DNA from: TC-15 sp034437275
GTDB lineage: Bacteria > Chloroflexota > Anaerolineae > Aggregatilineales > Aggregatilineaceae
Reading direction: 5' to 3'
DNA: 29,187 nt
NCBI GenBank assembly: GCA_034437275.1
Contig: DAOTUD010000070.1
Coordinates: 1-29,187, forward strand
The notes under the pieces are model-generated. The model was not told the origin of the DNA. It made no database searches and saw only the letters and a program-made list of their open reading frames with translations. This document shows positions 23,031 to 29,187 of the stretch, piece after piece. Positions within the stretch are counted from its first letter, which is position 1; each line of letters starts with the position of its first letter. A program made the translations under genes and the position numbers.

Positions 23031-23099
23031 AAATAGCTACATCCTCAAGGTTGACCGACCGTCAGTGCTCATTGTACACATCCTGGCGAAAAACGAAAA

Positions 23100-24122
23100 T
23101 CAACATTCGGCAAAACAGCGCGCGACATGGGACGCGGTGATGCGCGCGGTGCGGAAGATGCTGTTGTCCAGCCGGGCATAGACTGGCTCCCCCGGCGCGA
23201 ATCGCCGCGCGGCGATGGCGTGCGTGCCCTTGACCGTGACGTAGTACAGCGCGATGGTGCTGCCGTCGTCCTGCTCCCACTCCTGCGAGACGATCTGTAT
23301 CGTCGGGCTGATCGAGTGCAGCAGGCCGCCGACGGCGCGCCGCCACAGCAGCGGCGGCAGCCACAGCTTGTGCTCGTCCAGCTCGAAGATGTGCGACAGG
23401 TCGCCGTCGTAGTCCAGCGAACCGTAGATGTAGAAGGGCGGTTGGCTCACGGCCTCGACCAGCAGGCGGCGCAGGGTGGGGATGTCGGTCACCAGCGCCC
23501 CGCCGCCGGACTCAAGCTGCACCGTGCAGCGTCCGCCATGAATGGCCGCGCCTTTCAGCAGCGTGGCCAGGTCGGTCATGCGGTCCGGCAGCGCTGTCGG
23601 GTCGATCACGATGGTGGTGATGCCCTGATGCGTGAGCTGCGCGATCTCCTCCGGGGCGGGGTGATGCAGCGCGATCACGGTGCGCGCCGTGCCGTTGGCG
23701 TCCAGCAGCGCCACGTCGGCGGCGTACTCGCCCAGCGGGACGTCCTGGCGCACCGCCGCGATATCCGCCAGCAGGTTGGCGGTGTGTTCGTGCTGGCACA
23801 GCGGGCAGTACCATGTGCCGATGATCGCCTGCCGCCGCGCCAGGCTTTCGGCGATGTGCTGGACCAGCCAGCGCTGCGCGGCCAGCCGTGCGACTTGCTC
23901 CGGGGGACAGGCGGCCAGTACCTCGTGCGCGAAATGATAGCGCACTACGTCGCCCATGCGCGCGATCATGCGGCCCCGGCACAGGGGGCAGCGGTACGCT
24001 GTGCCGCGTGCGGCCTGGCTGATGTGGATGGCCTTGCCCTCCATGTCCAGCGCCCACTCGTACAGCGGCTGGCCGTCGGGGGTCCGGTACGGCGGTCGTC
24101 GTCGTTTTCTCTTATGCGCCAT
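23100..24122 (-). CDS. CoiA-like protein with zinc-finger motifs and altered nuclease core
   Basis: This 340-residue protein resembles the competence protein CoiA family. After a very basic N-terminus (MAHKRKRRRPP) it has a zinc-finger-like unit (Cys45 and Cys48 in YRCPLCRG; His63 and His66 in VVRYHFAHE), a helix-rich stretch, and a second Cys/His cluster (Cys106, Cys109, His111, His113 in WYCPLCQHEH). A restriction-nuclease-like core follows: ADVALLD (Asp136) then TVIALHH, where the family usually has glutamate in the position of Ala151. CoiA proteins are linked to DNA processing during transformation. The ATG at 24120-24122 has GGAG seven bases upstream; the longer upstream frame is not supported. 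No other competence gene is present. Confidence 0.72.
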   Translation of the reverse strand: MAHKRKRRRPPYRTPDGQPLYEWALDMEGKAIHISQAARGTAYRCPLCRGRMIARMGDVVRYHFAHEVLAACPPEQVARLAAQRWLVQHIAESLARRQAIIGTWYCPLCQHEHTANLLADIAAVRQDVPLGEYAADVALLDANGTARTVIALHHPAPEEIAQLTHQGITTIVIDPTALPDRMTDLATLLKGAAIHGGRCTVQLESGGGALVTDIPTLRRLLVEAVSQPPFYIYGSLDYDGDLSHIFELDEHKLWLPPLLWRRAVGGLLHSISPTIQIVSQEWEQDDGSTIALYYVTVKGTHAIAARRFAPGEPVYARLDNSIFRTARITASHVARCFAEC

Positions 24123-24523
24123 GTCGTCTCTCCACTTCGCTCGTTTCCCCCATGCCGTGCCAGGTTGCAATGGCACGTCCCTCTCTATAAGTATAATGCT
24201 TTTGGGCGGGCAGGTCTGCCCCAGCTTTTGGGGGTGGGCGATTGCATTAAACCAGCGAGCGGGGGATAGGGCGCACAACTCAGCGGAGAGGGAAAACGGA
24301 CTGAGGTAGAGGACGGTCAACTCGCCGCCACCCCAACCCCGAAAAAGTGAACATGTGGGTGCAGCTTAGACGCCGTTTGAAAAGCCCTCACCCTTCCGGC
24401 GGAGCCGGGTCCCTCTCCCTGAGGGAGAAAGGTTGGGGATGAGGGCCAAAACGCGCACAAACAGAACTTCTCAAATGGCCTCCTGGCTGTATGCCGGAGG
24501 TGAGGAGCGCCCACGCCTGACGG
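24123..24523. other. Intergenic region upstream of the CoiA-like gene
   Basis: The 401 bases contain no supported gene. CGTGCCA (24156-24162) and TGGCACG (24171-24177) form an inverted repeat between a possible minus-strand -10 (TATACT near 24194) and the CoiA-like start, a position suited to control of that gene. Bases 24372-24479 are a repeat element, listed separately. Confidence 0.45.
24372..24479. repeat. MITE-like inverted-repeat element, family B
   Basis: The element starts GCCGTTTGAAAAG (24372-24384) and ends CTTCTCAAATGGC (24467-24479), matching as inverted termini at 11 of 13 positions. C-rich and G-rich inner arms (CCCTCACCC and GATGAGGG) follow. Its left 41 bases recur inverted at 232-272. 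It has no coding capacity. Confidence 0.7.
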
Positions 24524-25975
24524 CTACTGTGCCGGGATGTCCCACAGCCAGATCATCATGTCCGCGCTGCCCGAGGCCAGGGTCGCGCCGTCTGGGCTGA
24601 AGGCCACGCCCTGCACCGCGTTCAGGTGCCCGGCGAACATGCCTACCGGCGCGCCGGTGGCCACGTCCCACAGCCGGATCGTGCCGTCGCTGTTGCCGCT
24701 GGCCAGCCGGGAGCCGTCCGGGCTGAAGGCCACCGCCAACACCGCGTCCACGTCCGGCGGCGCGATCGCTTGCAGCAGATCGCCGCTGGCCGCGTCCCAG
24801 ATGCGCACCGTGCCATCGTCCGCGCCGGACGCGACCAGCGCCCCGTCCGGGCTGAAGGCGACGCTCGTCACCCAGTCCAGATGCCCTTCGAGTTCGCGGG
24901 CCGGTTCGCCGCTGGCCACGTCCCACACGATCACGGTCTGGTCGTGGCTGCCGGAGGCCAGCCAGGCCCCGTCCGGGCTGAAGGCGACGCTGGTTACGTA
25001 GTCCGAGTGTTCGTCGAGTTCCATCAGTTCGTCGCCGCTGGCCGCGTCCCACACGATCACGCTGCCGTCGTAGCTGCCCGACGCAAGCTGTGCCCCGTCC
25101 GGGCGGTAGGCCACACTGGATACATAGTCGATGTGCCCTTCCAGTTCCATCACCACGTCACCGGACGCCGCATCCCACACGATCACGCTCTCGTCATCGC
25201 TGCCGGAGGCCAGGGTCGCGCCGTCCGGGCTGAAGGCCACGCTGCGCACGTAGTCGTTATGCCCTTCCAGCAGGTGCACCGTCTCGCCGGACGCCACGTC
25301 CCACAGCCGCACGGTCCGGTCGTCGCTGGCCGAGGCCAGGGTCGCGCCGTCCGGGCTAAAGGCGACGCTGTTCACCCAGTCGGCATGGCCGTAGAAGATC
25401 GCGCGCCAGGTGGGCGTATAGCGGATCGAGGCGGCAATCGCGCGGATGGTCGGTTCCTGGTCGGGCATCTCGCCCGGCGCGGACACGGCCACCACCAGCG
25501 CGATCGCGCCGTTGCCCAGGTCCAGCCCCAGGATCAGCGCATCGCCATCCGACCCATCGCCGACCTGAATCGCGGTTCGCACCGCGCTGTAATCGCCGAG
25601 GGTCACTTCCTCGCCCTCGCCGACCTGCACACCCTCGCCCCCGGCGAAGACCCCCTCGGCCACGGTGCGCGTCACGTTGGCGAGGGTGTATTCTGTGTCC
25701 GGGTCGATTTCGTTGATCAGCGCGTTGACCAGCGCCGGCTCGAACAGCAGCGCCCCGGTTTCACCTTCCGGGATCGCTTCGGCTTCCAGCGCCTCGACGC
25801 TGCTGGCGATCAAAATCCCGTACGGGTCCGAGTCGTCGACTTCCCAACCGCTGGGATAGTCGAAACTCAGCGCACCGGAGGGCGAGGTGTATGTTTCGTC
25901 CAATGGGTCCTGGGCCAGCGCCGTCACCGGCACCACGAGCAGCACCACCAGCGACCACAATAATAAGCGTTTCAT
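24524..25975 (-). CDS. Secreted seven-repeat WD40 beta-propeller protein
   Basis: This 483-residue protein has a signal peptide (1-22, ending ALAQ), an N-terminal domain of about 165 residues (SGALSFDYPSGWEV through IRAIAASIRY) and exactly seven WD40 repeats (about 196-480), enough for one closed propeller. Each repeat shows GH, SVAFSPDG, LASGS and VWD or LWD; repeat 6 lacks the GH. AGGAGG lies six bases before the ATG. WD40 propellers are protein-binding platforms; being exported is less common for this family and suits an envelope or extracellular role. The N-terminal domain looks related to that of the DsbA-like protein elsewhere in the window. No enzyme motif is seen. Confidence 0.93.
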   Translation of the reverse strand: MKRLLLWSLVVLLVVPVTALAQDPLDETYTSPSGALSFDYPSGWEVDDSDPYGILIASSVEALEAEAIPEGETGALLFEPALVNALINEIDPDTEYTLANVTRTVAEGVFAGGEGVQVGEGEEVTLGDYSAVRTAIQVGDGSDGDALILGLDLGNGAIALVVAVSAPGEMPDQEPTIRAIAASIRYTPTWRAIFYGHADWVNSVAFSPDGATLASASDDRTVRLWDVASGETVHLLEGHNDYVRSVAFSPDGATLASGSDDESVIVWDAASGDVVMELEGHIDYVSSVAYRPDGAQLASGSYDGSVIVWDAASGDELMELDEHSDYVTSVAFSPDGAWLASGSHDQTVIVWDVASGEPARELEGHLDWVTSVAFSPDGALVASGADDGTVRIWDAASGDLLQAIAPPDVDAVLAVAFSPDGSRLASGNSDGTIRLWDVATGAPVGMFAGHLNAVQGVAFSPDGATLASGSADMMIWLWDIPAQ

Positions 25976-26226
25976 TCGATGCCTCCTGACTTCACAGTGA
26001 AGATATTGTGCCCCCCATTATCCACATCCCGCCGCCAACAGCCAAACTATCATGCAGGGGGTTCAACCTACCCCGGATTCGGAATGGAAACCGGCTGTTT
26101 TCCGCTTTGTCGCAGCCGTGCTAAAATGGGGGCATCCTGTGCTGCGTCGCTGCCGCCGTCTGTGCGGTGCGGCGGCCAGCACACCGCCCTCCGGGGCGAG
26201 CATGATCGCACACTGAAGAGGAACGT

Positions 26227-26799
26227 ATGGGTGGCGGATTTTGTAAGATTCACGGCCCGTTCGATCCCCCGCACCGCGAATGTCCTTACTGCGCGCGCGA
26301 GCAGGTCGAACGCCAGATGTACGGCCCGCCGGAAGCGCCGGACGACGCGCCAGCACCGGAGCCAGACGCGGCCCCGCATACACCGGACGAGGCCGCGCTC
26401 ACCGAGATGATGCCCCGGGACGACGCACCGCCGGGGGACGCTGGTGCACCGGCAAATGGGTCCGACCCGGCGACTACGCCGCTGGGCTGGCTGATCGTCA
26501 AGCAGCCGCCCGCCCAGCGGGGGACCGTGCTCCCGCTGCGCGCCAACCAGAGCATCGGGCGCGCCGGGGATGTGCGCTGGGACGATCCGCGCCTGTCGCG
26601 GCAGCACGCCCGCGTCACCGTCGAGGTGCCCGCCGACGCGCCGGACGGCAGCCTGCCGGTGTTCCACATCTGGCCATTTGGGCCGACCAACCCGGTGCGC
26701 GTCAACGGGCGCGAGATTCGCGGCGCGACGCCGCTGCAAGAAAACGATGAGATACAGTTAGGTGATACCCTGTTTATTTTTAAGGTGTTGAGCGACTGA
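26227..26799 (+). CDS. Zinc-ribbon and FHA-domain protein
   Basis: This 190-residue cytoplasmic protein begins with a small zinc-ribbon-like motif (Cys6, His9, Cys19, Cys22 in FCKIHGPFDPPHRECPYC), then an acidic Pro/Ala-rich linker (about 33-85) and a C-terminal FHA domain (about 86-188). FHA binding residues are present: Gly111-Arg112 in SIGR, Ser124 and His127 in LSRQHARV, and Asn-Gly in VNGREI. FHA domains bind phosphothreonine. GAGGA lies four bases before the ATG. Its stop codon overlaps the phosphatase start by one base (TGATG), so the two are co-expressed; it is likely a phospho-reader for the same pathway. Confidence 0.93.
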   Translation: MGGGFCKIHGPFDPPHRECPYCAREQVERQMYGPPEAPDDAPAPEPDAAPHTPDEAALTEMMPRDDAPPGDAGAPANGSDPATTPLGWLIVKQPPAQRGTVLPLRANQSIGRAGDVRWDDPRLSRQHARVTVEVPADAPDGSLPVFHIWPFGPTNPVRVNGREIRGATPLQENDEIQLGDTLFIFKVLSD

Positions 26800-28673
26800 T
26801 GAGCCATGCACCATTGGGCACGCTGCACGTCAGCGTAGCCATGGATACCCACATTGGGAAAAAACGAGCGCAGAACCAGGATGCCATCGGGCATACCGTT
26901 CCCTCCGATCCGGACATACTGGCCGAAGCGGGGCAGATTTTCGTGCTGGCGGATGGTGTCGGCGGGCTGTCGGGTGGCGATCTCGCCAGCCAGTACGCCG
27001 TCAGCACCATCATCAGCAGCTACTACGAGCAGCGCGAAGGCTCCCCCGCCGACCGGCTGGCGCGCGCCATCGCTGAGGCCAACAGCGTGATCTACGCCGA
27101 AAACCAGGGGCGTGACGAACGCATGGCGACGACTGTCGTGGCGGCGGTCATTCGCGGGCACGAACTGATCATCGGCAGCGTGGGCGACAGCCCGGCTTAC
27201 CTGCTGCGCGGGTCCAGCGTCCGCAAGCTGACGCTGGACCACACCCTGGAGGAGCTGCGCCGCGAAGAAGGCGCGTCGCTGGCCGACGACGACCCGGACG
27301 CGCGCAGCCTGGTGCGGGCGCTGGGGGCCCAGCAGTCGATCAAGGTCGATATCATCACCGGCAAGGTGCGCGATGGCGATCACCTGGTGCTGTGCAGCGA
27401 CGGGCTGACGCGCTACGTGGACGCGGACGAGATCGCAACCACCGTCACCCGCCACACGCCGGACGAAACCGTCACCGCGTTGATCCAGGTGGCCAACGCG
27501 CGCGGCGGCGGCGATAACATCTCGGTGATCGTGATGCACCTCTCCGAGCCGGAAGAAGACGCCGCCCCGGCAGGTGCGGCGGCGACAGCGCCCGTGCGCG
27601 CCGCTGCGCCCGAGACGGCAGCCCCGGCCTCTGGTCGCGCGCCGTCCCCCGGCGAATCCGCTGGCGACGACGCTGGCGTCGACCTGGACGACTTTACGCT
27701 GCCCGGCGACAGTCCGCTGCACAACGTGCTGCATCTGCTGCAAAACAACGTGGTGATGACCGCCGCCGCGGCCTTCGTGCTGCTGGTGGTGTTCGTGGCG
27801 ATCATGCTGCTGCTGGCCAACTTCGGCGGCGATGAGGACGACGGCGGCCCAACGGCGGCCCCAACCACCCTCCCGGCACTGCTCCAGACCGGGACGTTTG
27901 AGGCCGAAAGCCGCGTCGCCACCCAGACCGCCGCCACTGCCCAATACCAGCAAAGCCTGTTCGTGACCGCCACCGCCCAGGCAGGCCAGACCGCCACCGT
28001 CGAATACCTGATCGAAAATCCGCCGCCCCCCGCCGGGCCGCAGATGGACGAAGATGTGTGGTTCCTGGTGCTGGATGGTCCGCCGATCCCGGCCTATACC
28101 GCGCCGGACCGCGCATCCGAGGTGGCGGCCCCGCTCGAAGCCGGGGGCAAGTTCCGCATCAGCGATAAGGAAGAGGAAGGCTGGTTCACGCCCTGGTACC
28201 TGGTCACGCATACCAGCGGGCTGGGCGGCCAGCGGTGGGTCAGCGGGCCGGACCTGCACCAGCGCGTCACGCTGATCAACCCGGACAACAGCGAACCGCT
28301 GCCCGACGAACTCCAGCCGACCGACATCCCGCCGCTGGACTTCACCCCGCCCGCCCCAACGCCGACCGCGTCACCGGAAGCGCCGCCGTCGCTGACACCC
28401 GAACTCACGGCGCAGGGCACGCCGGATTATCCTGAAGAATTGTGGCTGCCGGGCACGATTGTCGTCACTGCGCAGGACCTGATCTTGCGCGAAACACGCG
28501 ACACCGACGGGGCATCCGCCGGCGAGGTGGGCGCGGGCGTGCGGGCGCGCGTGCTCGAAGGGCCGGTCCCGACCGCCGATCACTGGTGGTGGCGCGTCGA
28601 GATCGTCGACGATGACCGCGAGGGCTGGATCGCGCAGCCCTTGCTGCGCTTCTCCGAACTACCGCCGGAGTAG
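26799..28673 (+). CDS. Receptor-like PP2C serine/threonine phosphatase with extracellular SH3-like domains
   Basis: This 624-residue protein starts with a PP2C phosphatase domain (about 8-250): metal-ligand aspartates at Asp28 (RAQNQD), Asp52 (LADGVGG), Asp201 (CSDGL) and Asp239 (GGGDNIS), plus GSVGDSPAYLL. A Pro/Ala linker leads to one membrane segment (about 317-341). Outside lie a Thr/Ala-rich stretch, a first SH3-like module (about 418-490), a Pro/Thr linker, and a second SH3-like module (about 553-618). It should dephosphorylate serine/threonine-phosphorylated proteins in the cytoplasm in response to something sensed outside, possibly cell wall. It is translationally coupled to the FHA gene. 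No kinase is in the window. Confidence 0.93.
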   Translation: MSHAPLGTLHVSVAMDTHIGKKRAQNQDAIGHTVPSDPDILAEAGQIFVLADGVGGLSGGDLASQYAVSTIISSYYEQREGSPADRLARAIAEANSVIYAENQGRDERMATTVVAAVIRGHELIIGSVGDSPAYLLRGSSVRKLTLDHTLEELRREEGASLADDDPDARSLVRALGAQQSIKVDIITGKVRDGDHLVLCSDGLTRYVDADEIATTVTRHTPDETVTALIQVANARGGGDNISVIVMHLSEPEEDAAPAGAAATAPVRAAAPETAAPASGRAPSPGESAGDDAGVDLDDFTLPGDSPLHNVLHLLQNNVVMTAAAAFVLLVVFVAIMLLLANFGGDEDDGGPTAAPTTLPALLQTGTFEAESRVATQTAATAQYQQSLFVTATAQAGQTATVEYLIENPPPPAGPQMDEDVWFLVLDGPPIPAYTAPDRASEVAAPLEAGGKFRISDKEEEGWFTPWYLVTHTSGLGGQRWVSGPDLHQRVTLINPDNSEPLPDELQPTDIPPLDFTPPAPTPTASPEAPPSLTPELTAQGTPDYPEELWLPGTIVVTAQDLILRETRDTDGASAGEVGAGVRARVLEGPVPTADHWWWRVEIVDDDREGWIAQPLLRFSELPPE

Positions 28674-28691
28674 GGGGGAATTGGCCGCTTG

Positions 28692-28768
28692 TTGCCCTCA
28701 CCCCTCCACCCTGGCGGGTGGTATCCCCTCCCATAGGATGGGCGAGGGGGCCGGGGGGTGAGGGGCAG
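28692..28768. repeat. C-rich/G-rich inverted repeat between convergent genes
   Basis: GCCCTCACCCCTCC (from 28694) mirrors GGGGGGTGAGGGGC (about 28753-28766), with smaller stems inside. The right arm matches the reverse complement of 27-50 at the left edge of the window. It lies between the converging phosphatase and FHA genes and may also end transcription. Confidence 0.6.
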
Positions 28769-28782
28769 TTATCGACTGACCA

Positions 28783-29187
28783 TCACTCAATGTGAAACAC
28801 CAGACTCGAGTCGCCCAGCCTGATCTGATCCCCGTCTTGCAAGCGCTGCGCCAGCACGTCCTCGCCGTTGATGCGCGTCCCGCGTGAACTCTCCTGGTCC
28901 TGCAAGAAGAAGCCCCCGTTTGCATAGCGGATCCGGAAGTGCTGCCGCGAAACCTTCGGATCGTAGACCTGCACATCACACACCGTCGAGCGCCCGACCA
29001 GCGTATCGGCCTGCGTGATCAACGCCCGGTGCCCCATGATCGCCCCGCCGACGCCTTCCAACCACGCGCGCGGCATGTCCGGCTGTGGGGCCTGCTCCTG
29101 CGGTGGGGATGATGCGGGCTGCGGTGGGGCCGGGGGCGGCCCGGCGGCTGCCGGCGACGGGGGCGGTGGCGCGGCGGCCTGGGGCGC
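28783..29187 (-). CDS. FHA-domain protein, partial (5' end beyond the window)
   Basis: The visible 134 codons end in a complete FHA domain (last about 90 residues): LVGRSTVCDV, then VSRQHFRIRY with the conserved Ser and His, and INGEDV. An ATG at 29074-29076 is possible, but the frame stays open to the right edge with 37 more codons of Pro/Ala/Gln-rich linker, typical for such proteins, so the gene probably begins outside. It converges on the PP2C gene. FHA domains read phosphothreonine; with the zinc-ribbon FHA protein it forms a second reader near the phosphatase. Confidence 0.87.
   Translation of the reverse strand, partial: APQAAAPPPPSPAAAGPPPAPPQPASSPPQEQAPQPDMPRAWLEGVGGAIMGHRALITQADTLVGRSTVCDVQVYDPKVSRQHFRIRYANGGFFLQDQESSRGTRINGEDVLAQRLQDGDQIRLGDSSLVFHIE

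Noticed and set aside
26286..28259. Long minus-strand open frame of about 657 codons opposite the FHA and PP2C genes
   Set aside because: It covers two clearly coding genes on the other strand, and its low-complexity Gly/Arg/His-rich translation matches no domain.

Overview
The window is about 29 kb of high-GC (roughly 65 percent by eye), densely coded bacterial chromosome. No rRNA, tRNA, CRISPR array, transposase or phage gene was seen. The content suggests a Chloroflexota (Anaerolineae-like) bacterium: many secreted proteins with N-terminal signal peptides but no lipobox, SH3-like, WD40 and TPR modules, long Pro/Thr-rich extracellular tails, FHA/PP2C phospho-signalling, and short C-rich/G-rich inverted-repeat elements between genes. 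This assignment is inference from gene style; no marker gene is present.

Layout. (1) 1-1640: repeat-rich left edge, then a leftward UgpB-like sugar-binding protein. (2) 1837-4482: rightward operon of a TetR regulator, an ABC-2 ATPase and an ABC-2 permease, with overlapping start and stop codons. It is preceded by a near-consensus promoter and a perfect 18-bp palindrome. (3) 4509-6211: two tandem leftward paralogous secreted SH3-like proteins, each followed by the same hairpin. (4) 6353-7532: a MITE-like repeat and a YitT/DUF2179 membrane protein. (5) 7541-16541: seven leftward genes. Read in transcription order these are a TolB-like propeller, a membrane-anchored DsbA-like protein, a TPR membrane protein, an M23-type peptidase homologue, a CE7 acetyl esterase, a D-2-hydroxyacid dehydrogenase and an aldo/keto reductase. 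(6) 16702-19551: a rightward 949-residue secreted multidomain repeat protein with its own terminator. (7) 19633-23030: leftward HAD hydrolase, decayed VOC remnant, PhzF-like protein, a 64-residue protein and a TPR/TM/Pro-Thr-rich protein. (8) 23100-25975: leftward CoiA-like protein and a secreted seven-blade WD40 protein. (9) 26227-29187: zinc-ribbon/FHA protein, a receptor-like PP2C phosphatase, and a converging second FHA protein cut by the window edge.

How the genes may work together. The TetR/ABC-2 operon looks like a self-regulated efflux system. The 10.7-16.5 kb block is dominated by envelope proteins and includes a CxxC thioredoxin-like protein. The two six-cysteine secreted paralogues are plausible clients of such oxidative folding. 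The right end is a compact phosphoprotein module (phosphatase plus two FHA readers) without a kinase in view. Esterase, dehydrogenase, reductase and sugar-binding genes suggest carbohydrate use. Nothing here is a clear unknown defence or mobile system. The most unusual items are the receptor-like PP2C/FHA module, the 949-residue repeat protein, the paralogue pair, and an N-terminal domain that appears to be shared by several secreted proteins.
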